From Hymenopus coronatus (lineage: Eukaryota; Arthropoda; Insecta; Mantodea; Hymenopodidae): a stretch of DNA of 64,000 nucleotides. Numbering within the stretch: the stretch's first letter is position 1; each line of letters begins with the position of its first letter. Shown here piece by piece: positions 10,524 to 21,370 of this stretch. The position numbers and the translations under genes were made by a program. Where the stretch lies: positions 9,004,501 to 9,068,500 of the forward strand of contig CM060896.1 in the NCBI GenBank assembly GCA_030762935.1, in the 5' to 3' direction. The notes under the pieces were generated by a model, which made no database searches, had not been told where the DNA came from, and saw only the letters and a program-made list of their open reading frames with translations.

Positions 10524-11330
10524 TTGATGAGCAGAATGGGCACTGTTGCTGCGCTATCGTGCATTGATTCGATCCAAGTTGACTATGGACGCATTGTTTA
10601 CTCCTCAGCATGCCCATTTGTGCTAAAATCGATCGATGCTGTTCATAATGAGGGCATCCGTATAGCATTTCCGACCAGCCCAGTTGTGAGCCTCTGTGCC
10701 GAATCTGTAGAACCTCCTCTGCGATGTCGGCGGGATGCTCTGCTAGCTAATTATGGCGGTAGCTTTAAGTGTATACCTGTGTATTTATCGTTTAATTCTG
10801 AACTGGACGACCGCTATAGAAACCTTATCCATAGTCCAACGCCTGCAGGATTTCGTTTTCGGGAGCAGCTTCGAATTCGTGCTCCCTGCCACATAAATCT
10901 GGGAATGATGGCTTACGCAAAATGTGCTATGCCTATGTTTAGTATGTGTTCTTGTTTTGTAGAATTTTTATCCAAATACAGTGGCCACATTTATATATAC
11001 GCGTATCTCAAATGTGCCTTTGTCGCTGGGATCGATATACTTTCAGTTTGCCAAGTATCATATCAATTTATACTGAGGAGCTGTATGCCATTTACCGAAT
11101 TGCGGTCGAAAATTGGGCGGCTGCCTTATTCTGATTCCCTTAGTGCACTTCAGAGCATTCGTGAAATATACATCTACCATCCTTTATTGCAATGCATTCA
11201 CCCACATTTTGCTTGCTTCTCATTTTAATGTACAGTGTGCATGCATTCATTCTTGGACATGTTGGCTAACCAAGGAATGAGCTGCCAGATTTGGCGGTAC
11301 ACAATGCACTAATGGAGCCCAGTAATAGAA
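10524..11330 (+). pseudogene. LINE ORF2 thumb and RNase H remnants
   Basis: 10524-10900 matches the region after RT in I-like LINEs (IQVDYGRIVYSSACP, VHNEGIRIAFPTSPV, LRCRRDALLANYG). 11060-11330 keeps RNase H traces: YTEELYAIYRI, DSLSALQSIRE, and HVG with a damaged GNE motif. An internal RNase H is a mark of the I group. Frameshifts near 10930 and 11220 break it. Confidence 0.78.
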
Positions 11331-11589
11331 ATAACTGTGTAATGGCTTGCTGTGCGGAGAGCTGTACTTACGGGCTGGCATGGAGAATGATCCACTATCC
11401 GTGACAACAAACTCAGGTAGGTGGAGGACCTCCCTATCTACTGGGTAACATTCTCACATGTATCTCGTTGTGAGGCTACTTTGACTTGACTATGTATTGG
11501 CCACTGCAGATTATGTGCCATAAAACTTATGTTTTGGTTGTGTTGCTGACACCTTAATATGATGGCCTCTACTTCTTAAATAAATTTGA

Positions 11590-11939
11590 TAATCATAACA
11601 TGTGAAATTTGACAACTGAGTAACTCAATTTACATACAATATAGTACTGTGGCGTTTTGTCATTATAAAAGTCTTGCTAAAATGTTAAATTTGTTTGCTC
11701 GTCATAAACTACAATACATTTAGAAATAGGTCTTGTGTAAAGTACGAGTACATAAAATAAGAATACATTTTTTATGTAGTATACAAATTGTTTTTCAATA
11801 CATTTTAGTCACACTTGAGTAACACTGAGGGCTTGTATTAATGCATTACACTTAAATGAACTGTCATGAAAGTCTTAAAATTTGAAAATTATTAAAGTAT
11901 TCTGAAATTTGGCAACTGAGTGTGTTCACAAACATTACA
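11590..11939 (-). pseudogene. Eroded zinc fingers 3' of gene A
   Basis: Directly after the stop of gene A the minus strand keeps partial finger sequence: AAGCCTCAGTAATGTAATG then TGTTTGTGAACACACTCAG then TTGCCAAATTTC resembles a finger with a deletion in its middle. Further pieces recur at about 11840-11860 and 11595-11625 (TTACTCAGTTGTCAAATTTC). The coding finger array was therefore probably longer before the present stop codon. Confidence 0.6.
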
Positions 11940-13158
11940 TTACTGAGGCTTTTTGTGTTGATGTACTAATCTGTGTTTTTTAAAATTTGAAAAATCAGTA
12001 AAACCCTTGTTACAAATATTGCACTTGTATGGCTTTGTACTCTCATGAATCAATTTGTGCCTTCTCAGACCTGATAAGTCACTAAAAGCCCTGTTACAAA
12101 TGTTACACTTGTGTGGCTTTACAGGCTTATGAACTAATCCGTGTTTTTTCAAATGTTGCAAGAGAGTAAAAGACTTGTCACAAACCTTACACCTGTGAGG
12201 CTTTATGCCTTCATGAGAAAGTTTATGTCTTTTCAAACTGATCAATTGACTAAAATCCTTGTTACAAATGTTACACTTGTGCAGCTTTATACCCTCATGA
12301 ATCAATTTATGTGTTCTCAAATTTGATAAATCCCTAAAAGTTTTGTCACACACATTACATTTGTGAGGCTTTATGCCATCATGAATCAATTTGTGTTGTT
12401 TCAAACTTGACTGATGACCAAAATCTTTGTTACAAATATTACACTTGTGTGGCTTTTTGCCCTCATGAATCAATATATGTTTTCTCAAATTTGACAACTG
12501 AGTAAAACTCTTGTTACAAACTATACAGTTGTGTGGTTTCTTGCCCTCATGAATCAATTTGTGGATTTTAAAATTTGGCAAACTTGCAAAAGTTTTATTA
12601 CATACGTCACACTTGTATGTTTTTTTGGCCTCATGAATCAATTTGTGGCTATGGTGATTTGGCAAATTTATAAAAGTCTCATTACAACTGTTATAATTAG
12701 TTATTTCAACTTCATGCACCAACTGGTGTCTTTTCAGAGATGATAAATGCTTAAAATTCTTCTTGCATAATTCACACTTGTTTGCTTTCTTATTCTCATG
12801 AACCAATTTGTGGCTTTTTAAACGGCATGAGTATTTAAATCTTTTCTCACAAATGTCACATCTCATAATTCTCATGCAGTTCTCCTTACTCATAACTTGT
12901 TTATTTTTGTTGCTTGGCTGAAACAAGTTATTTTGTTTCAAACATACAGCCATTTTGACAATTTTCCCAGTATCAGGTGTTTCTGAGCAAATACTTGTTT
13001 CTATTGGAGGTATGTTGGTAACATCACTTTCTTGACTTTGGCACTCTCTTGCAGCTTCACTTGGAATGTACCTTCTCATATTCAAGCTTATGTCATTCCC
13101 TAAATCTTCGTTGGAGAATAACTCTGACATATAGCTGTTAACACCCTCTGTGTACAAA
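11940..13158 (-). CDS. Gene A exon 3: C2H2 zinc-finger array (11 fingers)
   Basis: Terminal coding exon of a C2H2 zinc-finger protein, a probable nuclear DNA-binding regulator. The acceptor TTCTTAAATTTCAG precedes 13158. About 115 residues of linker lead to 11 fingers of the C-x2-C-x12-H-x3-H type joined by HEGKKPHKC-like linkers. Finger 3 has lost its first cysteine (NYNSC in place of YxCxxC). Helix residues vary between fingers (for example TQLSNLRKH, GHQSSLKQH, RDLSNLRTH), as expected for different base contacts. The exon is 1219 nt; with the 41-nt microexon it gives exactly 420 codons including the stop. Continuing upstream in frame would enter the intron, so 13158 rather than the ATG at 13181 is the start. 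Whole predicted protein: 528 aa. Closest relative in the window is gene B. Confidence 0.92.
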
Positions 13159-13230
13159 CTGAAATTTAAGAACATAATCATCAGTAATCACTTCAGTAAT
13201 TATATATATGATAAATAATGATCAGATATA

Positions 13231-13530
13231 AAATGTCGCCCTCCGTGGTGTAATGGTTACCTTGTTAACTTCATATACCCAAGGTCGCGGGTTCAAACCT
13301 GACGGAGGACAATGGATTTTTTCGGGTGTAAAAATCCTTAGCATGGCTTACTTCGGAAAGGAAGTAAAGCCGTTGGTCCCGTGTCGTAGATTTACGGCAT
13401 GAAAAAGAACCTCAAGCCTGACAGAGAGGCCCCTGAGCAAAATTAAGCAATCTTTCACACCCAATATAGAATGGGATGCTGAGAACGACGGCAGTTAAAG
13501 AGCGTCCATAAATAACATACCATTGCATTT
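13231..13530 (+). mobile_element. SINE family 2, full-length copy in gene A intron 2
   Basis: tRNA-headed SINE: the head GCCCTCCGTGGTGTAATGG carries the A box, and GGGTTCAAACC carries the B box. The head resembles tRNA-Val (GTGGTGTAxTGGTTAxC, loop CTAAC in better copies). The body has AAAATCCTTAGCATGGCTT, GTAAAGCCGTTGGTCCCGTG and GGCCCCTGAGCAAAATTAAG, and ends GTTAAAGAGCGTCCATAAAT. Target duplication CAGATATA at 13223-13230 and 13531-13538. Confidence 0.92.
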
Positions 13531-13922
13531 CAGATATATAATTGCCTCACATAAAAAGTTACAGAATATGAATGTGGTCTTAATGTGTGTTCAACTGAAA
13601 GAAAACAGGGTAATACATGTAAGTGAATACGAATCTGTTGTTTCAAAACTGTCACTAGCTTCTCTGAAAGTGTTAAGCTAGTTTGAGCTATTTAGGTAAT
13701 GTAGAGTCATTATATAACTTTTTATCTAACGTGCTTTTTCTCTCTCTAAGAATGCAGTGAGTACATCTTCTTTAATAACCCTTTATTCACTTACAGAAAT
13801 GGGTAAAAGATGTGTATTCAAACACTCATAAATCACTTATAGAAAATATGACAATACATTTAGGAATAATCACTGATGTAACTTGCTCAAACTATTATGT
13901 GTCACTCCTTATGCTCAGAGAA

Positions 13923-14146
13923 TGAAATAGAAATGGCGTGTTATTTATGGATGCTCTTTAACTGCTGTGGTTCTCAGCGTCCCATTCTAAATTGGACATG
14001 AAAGACCACTTAACTTTGCTCATAGCCCTCTCCATCAGGATTGAGGTTCTTTTACATGCAGTAAATCCTCGATCCAGGATCCACAGCTCCTCCGACCTTG
14101 GGTATATGAAGTTAACATGGTAACCATTACACCATGGAAGGCGACA
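13923..14146 (-). mobile_element. SINE family 2, internally deleted copy
   Basis: Reverse-oriented family-2 SINE with the target duplication CTCAGAGAA at 13914-13922 and 14147-14155. Compared with the neighbouring full copy it lacks about 70 bp in the middle, including the segment with AAATCCTTAGC. The tRNA-like head remains (GTGTAATGGTTACC on the minus strand). Confidence 0.9.
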
Positions 14147-14186
14147 CTCAGAGAACAGTTCCATATCTACCACTAACAGCAAATAT

Positions 14187-14485
14187 GAAAAAATGAAATG
14201 GCATGTTATTTATGGACGCTCTTTAACTGCTGTGGTTCTCAGCGTCCCATTCTATACTGGGCGTGAAAGACCGCTTAATTTTGCTCAGAGGCCTCTCTAT
14301 TAGGCTTGAGGTTCTTTTACGTGCCGTAAATCTACGACACCGGACCCACGGCTTTACTTCCCTTCCGAAGGAAGCCATGCTAAGGATTTTTATGCCCCAA
14401 AAAATCCATTATCCTCCACCGGGTTTGAACCCGCGACCTTAGGTATACGAAGTTAGCATGGTAACCATTACACCACGGAGGGCGA
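14187..14485 (-). mobile_element. SINE family 2, full-length copy
   Basis: Reverse-oriented, nearly complete. It has a perfect 14-bp target duplication CTAACAGCAAATAT at 14173-14186 and 14486-14499. Minus-strand head: GCCCTCCGTGGTGTAATGG, loop GCTAACTTCG, then B box GGGTTCAAACCCGG. This is the best-preserved head in the window. Confidence 0.93.
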
Positions 14486-14839
14486 CTAACAGCAAATATA
14501 ATGATACACCTGGATATACATTGATATATCTTAGTTTAGCTATTATATTACGCTGCTTATGGTCAGAGAACAGTTCTATATCTAACACTAACTCTGAATA
14601 TGGTAGGTAATACATCTGGAAACAGACATTGATATAACTTGATCAACCTATAATGTTATACTCCTTATGATAGAGAGCAGTTCCTCTAATGCTAATTAAG
14701 AATATGATATATCTGGAAACAGTCACCGACACAACTTGGACAAGAAATTTCTTTCTGCTCATTAAGTAGAGAAATATTTCCATGAGTATTACAAAGAAGG
14801 AATATGTAAAAAATTGAAAGCATAAACCAGAGGACCTAC

Positions 14840-14880
14840 CTTGGCGATTTTGTGAAATAAAAATCTTCATTTGTTCCATA
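14840..14880 (-). CDS. Gene A exon 2: 41-nt microexon
   Basis: Bounded on the minus strand by acceptor TTATTGTTACAG and donor AAG|GTAGGT. It encodes YGTNEDFYFTKSP plus the first two bases of a Ser codon. Its 41 nt (2 modulo 3) is exactly what is needed: joining exon 1 directly to exon 3 hits a stop after six codons, while inserting this exon opens the full finger frame. The gene B counterpart (37169-37209) is also 41 nt, ends in CACCAAG|GTA and encodes a related peptide. No function is known for the segment. Confidence 0.85.
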
Positions 14881-15549
14881 CTGTAACAATAATTTATTTG
14901 TTAATCACATATTCTACTTTGTTTTCATATTGTCATCTTATGAAAATAGGTTACCTTATATCAAAAGTATCAGACAGAAAATGTCATTCTACCAAGAAAA
15001 CAAATAAAGACTTTATAGGACAAAAAGAAGAACAAAACACTGATTTTAAAAATATTATATAAATAGTAAAACTGAAAAAGTATTGAAACCTCTTTTACCA
15101 GATCAGTAACCTAAAGCTTCTTAATTAATACAAAGTGTGTTCTGAAAATCTGTATCTGGCCAAGAATTTTAACCCAAAACTTGCTTCTTTTATGCCTATG
15201 ATAAAAAATGTATTAATAATCTACAAAAACTATCAGATTTACTGTATTTTAATTGGAATAAAATGTGGATAAAATTTTTAATATGAATAATATTACTGAA
15301 AGTGCTCCTATTATTTATACCTTGGAAGGACAAGCATCCTGAACCTTTGTTCATATCCACAATTCCATACAGACTCAGGAGTTGCAAAAAGTGTCCTAAA
15401 GGTTTGAATTGGACTAGAAATACCTTCATCACTTAAACCTTCTGTTAAGCTTAAATTTCACGTCACTGTTACTAGCTCATCCAAATATATACTATTAATA
15501 CCTGCTTATAAACCATAATTCAATATTTTAAGAGGCAAAATTATACCAA

Positions 15550-15578
15550 AAAAATAAATAAATAAATAAATAAATAAA
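15550..15578. repeat. (AAAT)n microsatellite
   Basis: About six to seven AAAT units in gene A intron 1, 30-60 bp past the exon 1 donor. Reading through the donor into this tract produces a spurious aromatic-rich extension (LFIYLF), so the open frame continuing to 15506 should be ignored. Confidence 0.9.
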
Positions 15579-15607
15579 GCTTCTAATGCTTTCACCTCAA
15601 AATTTAC

Positions 15608-15988
15608 CTTAATGTCATCATCAATATTGAGTGTTTCTGTTGCAGTTGTCTTTATCCAGCTCTGTTCTTCTTTAATTTCTAGTTTAGGCACAAATTCACT
15701 TTCTTTGCCAACATTAATATATTCCATTACAGTACCTGCTGACACAAATTCTCTCTGATTTTCTGAACAAACATTGGAAATCATAGCCTCTTCTTCAACT
15801 TTTGTTTTGGTGTCTACATCACAGTCACTTGTAACAGTTTCACTCTTAAAGTCTTTGGAGCATAGCTCTGTTTCACTCTGTGAATAAAAATCCGAGAAAT
15901 AGCATTCTTCTTTTATCTCCGCTTTGATATCCATTTTATTATTGTTCCTGTATTTGAACAGTTCTGTTCTTAAACTTCAAGAACAAGT
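15608..15988 (-). CDS. Gene A exon 1: acidic amino-terminal exon
   Basis: First coding exon of the zinc-finger gene. A plausible acceptor (C-rich tract then TACAG) ends just before 15988, followed by 54 nt of 5' UTR and the ATG at 15934. It encodes 109 residues, rich in Glu and Lys with IKEE repeats (MDIKAEIKEE at the start, KLEIKEEQSW near residue 86). Several of these fit the SUMO-acceptor pattern psi-K-x-E (IKEE, FKSE). It ends in phase 0 at AAG|GTAAAT. Gene B exon 26644-27040 is clearly homologous, including DTKT, IEIKEEQ-W and the UTR block AACTGTTCAAAT. Such acidic leaders precede finger arrays in many arthropod zinc-finger proteins; their role is probably regulatory, by inference. Confidence 0.88.
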
Positions 15989-16104
15989 CTGTAGGGGGGG
16001 GGGGCAAAAAAACAACACATTATTAGTAACATGAAATATTCCCACAAGCTTTGCTTTTACAGACTCGATATCTTGCAATTCAAATAATTGAATGGACAAA
16101 CATA

Positions 16105-17384
16105 CGAGGGTCGACTGATACATCCCAGGCCTCTAAATGAAAACATCATTTAAAAACACTTTTATTTTTTTGCTTTATTTCTCAACATGATCTCCAGAAA
16201 CATTAATACATTTGTCATATCAGTATTCTAATTTATTTAAACCGTCTCTGTAGTGCGATTTATCAAGGTCCTCAAAATAGCTGTTTACTGCATCAATGAC
16301 CTCCTCGTTGCTGTGAAATCTTTGTCCTCCAAGAAATTTTTTGAGGTTTGGGAACAGTTGGTAGTCACTGTGTGCTAGATCTGGTGAATAGGGTGGATGT
16401 TCAAGCAATTTCAATTTTAATTCATACATTTTTCCCATTGCAATGACTGAATGAGGGGCCGAAGCACTGTTGTGATGAAATAAGATTGTTTTTTGCCAAA
16501 TGAGGTCTTTTTCTTTTCACCTCATACTCAAATGTTGCGGTAATCTTGCATAGTAGTCACTAGTGATACTTTTACCCTTTTCCAAGTAATCAATAAAAAT
16601 AATTCCCTGTGCATCCCAAAAAACACTTGCCATAACCTTGTTAGCTGATAAAATTAACTTTGCCTTTTTTGGAGTTGGTTCACCTGGCACAATCCACTGT
16701 TTTGGCTGTGATTTACATTCTGGAGTACAGTGATGTATCCATGTTAATAAACTGTTTCAAAAATTCACTTCGATTTTTACGGTAGAGCTTCACATTCTTA
16801 ACAGAAACCATTTTTCTTTGCAACTTTTGATCAGGTGTCAAACATGGCACCTATCTTGCACAAACCTTTTGAAAGCCCAAAACATTACTTAAAATATTAC
16901 CTGCATGTCCTTCTGATATGTTTAATATGTTTACAGGCTCTGCTATCTCTAACAACTTTAATCTGTGGTCTTCCAGTACTAAACAATGTATTTTTTCATT
17001 GAGCTCTGGAGCTGTAACTTCTATAGGGTATCCAGAGCAAGGCTTATCACTAGTGCTTGTACGTCCCATTTTAAACAATGCAAACCATGTTTTAATCATT
17101 GAATATGAAGGGGCAGAGTTTTTCAATGTCCATTTCCTCCTTGATTTCTTTAAGCGTTAAGCCCTTCAAATGGAATTATTTAATCACTGCTGATTTTCCA
17201 ATCTTCCAAGCTTAAAAACTCTAAAGTTGTCCTGTTTAAAATGCGTCATTCGAAAACTAAACAAGCTATGGATGTGTAACTTAAGATACAAGATAGCCTA
17301 TAGTTAAACTTTACGATGCTACCATCTAACTGGCCTAGTGGTGCCATATCTGTATGAGGCCCGGGGCTTATCAGGTGACCCTCA
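16105..17384 (-). mobile_element. Dead mariner element 1 (1280 bp)
   Basis: Terminal inverted repeats begin CGAGGGTCGACTGATACATC at 16105 and end GATAAGCCCCGG..TGAGGG when read from the other side (17384), flanked by TA. Minus-strand transposase pieces: FALFKMGRTSTSDKPCSG and LVLEDHRLKLLEIA (helix-turn-helix, 16851-17126), CTPECKSQPKQWIVPG and VMASVFWDAQGIIFIDYLEKG (middle), HPPYSPDLAHSDYQLFPNLK (third catalytic Asp, 16220-16438). The second catalytic Asp region reads FHHNSA, so it is lost; many stops. Confidence 0.9.
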
Positions 17385-18055
17385 TAGAGTAATAATGATA
17401 ATTTGAGGTAATATGCTGGGTAGCATGTTTTTAATGTTTAAAGATCCTTAAATTGCTTAGCTAGGCTATGTTTTATCTTGATCTAATGTGTATAAAACTA
17501 GTTTTATAACCTTTGTCAAAGCAGAGCTTACCATTTAATAAACATTCACAGTTAGTGATTTCTACAAAACTCCAAAGAATTTCAATCTGCCAGGACCCAG
17601 TTCCTGTAAAATGAAAATATTTTCAATCAAAATGAAGCAGAGGAATTTTACTTTATTAATTAAACATTCAACATTATTAGTCTCTAGGAATACATAAGAC
17701 TGACATGTAAGTATTCCAAAGTACACTGAATTAACACAATATACTTTACAACAAAAAGTTCAAAACAAATTACAAAATTCACCAGAAACAGCATTTCAAT
17801 ATATATCTCTGGCCTCTGCTGCTTTCCCAGCAGTAATCCTTCAAATGTTCGTATTTTGTTTTCTATTTTATTTCTTCAGTAATTTTACAAAATTTAATGT
17901 CACATCTTTTTCTAGTATTTCTGAGTAATTTTATGGAATTAAGTGTCATATCTTTTTCCAGTGTTATAGATGAATTATACTAGAGTTTTCTCTAGTGAAT
18001 TATAACTGTTTGCCTATGTGGATATTCTTGTCTACTAAAATGGTTTTACTTTCTC
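17385..18055. other. No gene recognised
   Basis: AT-rich spacer between mariner 1 and the unclassified repeat. No splice-bounded exon or known repeat was seen. Confidence 0.35.
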
Positions 18056-18900
18056 CAGCATATACAGTGTACACAATAGTTAGACAAGGTATTGTATTAC
18101 AATAAAAATTTGATACCAAGTTTTCACCAGAAAAATATGTTTTAAGGAACCCTGAATTTAAAAAAAAAAAAAAAAATGAGTGTGTGGGTGGACCACACAA
18201 CTCAGAAATGAAGTCAGTTTAATACCAAACTTGGTATTTAAGTGTAGCATCCTCCATGAATGGGATATTGGAATCTTCCGAAAATTCCCCATCCCCCGAA
18301 TTACCCTTTACATGGAACATTTTTCAAGATTTCTGATTTTATGAAAAATGGTTATGATTTTGATTAAAATGCCATATATTTAACATGGTTACATGACAAA
18401 TAAAATAATTTTTTGGTAGTACTCCCTGTTCATTTTAAATGACATACCCATAACTATTAAACCATAAGAGATAGACAAAAACTTACCACACAAAAAATGT
18501 AAATTTCATTTAAACACACAATTTATATTATATATACATTTTTTTTGTACAGCAAACCATTTCCAAGAAATTCCTGCTATTGGTTCCAATTTTTGAAGTA
18601 CTCAACTTTTCTCAAATGAGAAGTACTTATCTGTTTCATCTCTCTTTTGTTTTACTCCTGCCCATAAAAAATGAACCAAATTTATTGTCAATCCCATAGT
18701 GGCAACTTTTACAAAAAGTTGACTCGCTTTAGCTATGTGTATTGGCTTATTTCTCTCTAGTTATAATGAGCTAAGTGATAAGACCATTTCTGATAATGAG
18801 ACGTGACCATTTCTGATGAGCATGATATAGTTGAAAGTATAGTTTGTTTGCACCACAAATAGAGAAAGTAACGTGAATGGAGCACATCACAGTTTTACTT
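18056..18900 (+). repeat. Unclassified dispersed repeat R1, copy 1
   Basis: Aligns with 62966-63785 over about 0.85 kb in the same orientation. Shared blocks in order: CAAGGTATTGTATT / GAAGGTATTGTATT, ATACCAAG-TTTCAC, ACCAAACTTGGTATTTAAG, CCTTTACATGGAAC, GATTTTGATTAAAAT, CTTACCACACAA, ACACACAATTTAT, and AGAGAAAGT-A-GTGAAT-GAGCACATCA. No long open frame; class unknown. Confidence 0.75.
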
Positions 18901-20165
18901 ATGGCACAGACCAATTCTTTTGCACTCATACTTTCAGAGAGAAAGTTAATCAGAATTTAAAAGAAGATAACTTGTAAAACCTGACATTGTTTGCTTCTTT
19001 TTGTGATTTAAGCAATAATCAAATGGTAAATCTATCCTTAAATTTTAAAAGCAAGCATGAAACTAAACTCAGAATTACTTCATTTGAGTTGACATTTTAC
19101 ATCTTCCAATATTGAGAGAAAATGTGCCAATAGTAATAAATGAATTCTGGTGGATAAGTCTTGGGACAGCCCTGTGCTATATGTCTCACATGCAGTTTAT
19201 TCATAAGACAGGTTGAATGGTGTAATGAGTATTGCAATTATAACAAAATGTTATGTTGCTATAAAGTTGAGCCCCTATCATGTTCTGTACACCAATTCTT
19301 CAAGTTGTAGTGCTTGTGATTCTATTTCTACAGTAATACAGTTGTGATTGTCTGATAGTCAAATAGGTGGCCAGGTTCTTCATTAAATTTGATGTAATCT
19401 TTGATAATGGCCATCTCACTCAAATCCAAATGAAAACATTCCCAAGGAACCTGGCACAACCAAGATTCTAATCTTGTTTTGTTACATTTTAAAATAAGCC
19501 TTTAAATGAGTTCACTAGCATAATTCTATAGTGATAAAGAACACAATGTAAATACAACACTGTAAAATAGTAAGGGAATGATGCACATATACTACACATC
19601 ATATGATTGGGTAATTTAATAATCTTGCATCATGACAGCTATAGTCATTGTTTTAATTACAATAGAAATAACTGCTTTCAAACTTTTAATGTTTTGGGGG
19701 CACTTTTAGCAGAGTATAATTAAATTCAAAGCCTGAAAGTGCCTATTATGTACTTTTTTTTTACATTATTTTTCTAGTAAGAGCATATGTTGATAATTGT
19801 ACCATAATTATTTAAACTGTAGTACTTTAATAGATATAGCTTTTGTATCTCAGCATATGAAAACCAAATGTATTCAAAATATTTTAAAAGGATCAAGGAT
19901 CCAGATGCTTCTTGTTTAATAGTGGATGCAGATACATAAGGAAGCTATAGTAAGAATGTAAGCAGCCTTGCCATTACGTTTATTTCTATGAGATAGGAAT
20001 GTCAACCACATCTATAGTGAACCTCTTATCTTATTCATGCTTCATCTGGTTTCTTCCACATTTCAATGGTCTTTTCGTTTAGAAATGAAATCAGATGGAA
20101 CTTTTATATTAGTTCAGTAAGAAAGCACTTATGTCATCACAGAGGAGATGTACACAACCAGACCA
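18901..20165. other. No gene recognised
   Basis: 1.3 kb of AT-rich sequence without an exon-like block or a repeat that I can identify. Confidence 0.35.
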
Positions 20166-20167
20166 CT

Positions 20168-21370
20168 TTATATACAAGAACGGTTTGATAAGTCTGGCAA
20201 ATTTCCATGCAATAATGGAACATTTTTGCTGTGGCTTCATGTTTGAAAGTTTAATTATTCAAGATTATATATAACATTTACACAATGTACAGCATACAGT
20301 TCACTGTTGACAATCGTCTGAATAATTGCACAAAACTTGGGTGTTAGTATGTTGATTGTGATTGAAATGGAGAAACCTGAGTTTTGTGCCATTACTAAAT
20401 ATTTTAATTTGAAGTGTTGGACTGCTGCATAAACCTAACAAAATTGGATGAAGTTCATGCAGCCTCTGCACCATAATTGAAAACCATTTACTTTGGGATT
20501 AATGAGTTTAAACTTGGTGCAGTACAAAAGAAAAGCATGCTCTGGGCATTCAACTGAGGTTACCACATAGGACACCATTAACAAAATCCATGATTTGGTA
20601 ATACAAGACCACTGAATAAAAATAGATGAGATTAGAGGCCTCTCAACTGAGCAAATGCATAATATCCTACATGGAGAACTGGCTATGAAGAAGATGTGTG
20701 TGAAGTGGGCACTGCAGTTGCTCACAGTCAACCAAAGGTGCATTTGGAACATATCAATACAATGTCTGGTAATGTTTAATCACAATCCACAAGTTTTTGC
20801 ACCAATTTGCAACTGTTGATGAAATCTGGATCCATCATTACACACCAGTCAAAATAATGAACAAAGCTGGTTAAAGTGTACCAAAGAAGGCAAACACCAT
20901 TTTGTAAGCTGGTAAGGCCATGGCTACCGGTTTTTTTTTTGGGGGGGGGGGATTTTTAAGGAATAATCCCCATAGATTACTTAGAAAAAGGCAGAACCAT
21001 AATGGAACCCTATTATGCTTCATTGTTGGATTGTTGAAAGTTGCACCACATAAACTGGCTTAAGAATGCATGAATACCCTATCTCACAAAAGCTCAAACT
21101 GTGGTGGGGGCAGGGTATCAGGGTATGTTGGAACTGAAAAAGTTTATCAGCTGCCTAAAAGGAGTATGTACTTAGATAACCAATGCTGGTCCTGAGCCCA
21201 TGGTTATAGTGCCAAAACCTTGGTAAAAGCAGGATTAGAGGAAAACCTTGACTTAGCTGGCACAACTATACTAAACAAAGACAAGCCAGAAAACAGATAG
21301 TATGTAGATGCAAAACTATTTTCTCATCTCTCTTGAATTGGATAGAACAGGAATAAGGAAAGTACATCCT
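20168..21370 (+). mobile_element. Dead mariner element 2
   Basis: The left end resembles a mariner terminal repeat (ATACAAGAACGGTTTGATAAG, about 20175). Plus-strand transposase traces: LSTEQMHNILHGELAMKKMC, VKWALQLLTVNQRC, DEIWIHHYTPVK (first catalytic Asp region), VPKKANTIL, GKAMAT, IPIDYLEKGRTIMEPYYASL. The order fits a mariner transposase of the SETMAR-like type. Stops, frameshifts and a T/G homopolymer at 20932-20950 break it. The right end is not resolved. Confidence 0.78.

Larger units (their letters stand above)
7236..11600 (+). mobile_element. Decayed I-like LINE with Gag, EN, RT and RNase H
   Basis: A non-LTR retrotransposon of I/Nimb type. In order: a Gag-like CCHC zinc-knuckle region (about 7440-7700), AP endonuclease (8360-9054), linker and reverse transcriptase (9060-10300), thumb region (10520-10900), RNase H remnants (11040-11330) and a 3' part to about 11600 ending near TTAAATAAATTTGATAAT. 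Gag knuckles together with RNase H favour the I group. Many frameshifts and stops, C and A homopolymers and a 51-bp reverse LINE-tail insertion at 8147-8197 show that it is dead. Both ends are approximate. Confidence 0.88.
13860..14740. repeat. Degenerate tandem repeat in gene A intron, host of two SINEs
   Basis: A unit of roughly 110-130 bp recurs with many changes: elements such as CTTATGNTCAGAGAACAGTTC, then TATCTNNNACTAAC, then CTGGAAACAG, then TGATATAACTTG appear near 13860-13922, 14147-14186, 14486-14640 and 14640-14740. Two family-2 SINEs split the array. Related sequence in the opposite orientation lies in gene B intron 2 (37290-37450), directly after the homologous microexon. Confidence 0.7.

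Noticed and set aside
13159..13181. ATG at 13181 as the start of the zinc-finger protein
   Set aside because: It lies upstream of a clear TTTCAG acceptor, and the exon 1 and microexon phases join perfectly at 13158.
15301..15390. A 75-nt exon between AACCTTTAG and CCAAG|GTAT on the minus strand of gene A
   Set aside because: Its length is 0 modulo 3 and it has an in-frame stop when read from exon 1.
15506..15607. Extension of gene A exon 1 past residue 109
   Set aside because: Reads through a good AAG|GTAAAT donor into an AAAT microsatellite; the paralogue ends at the same point.
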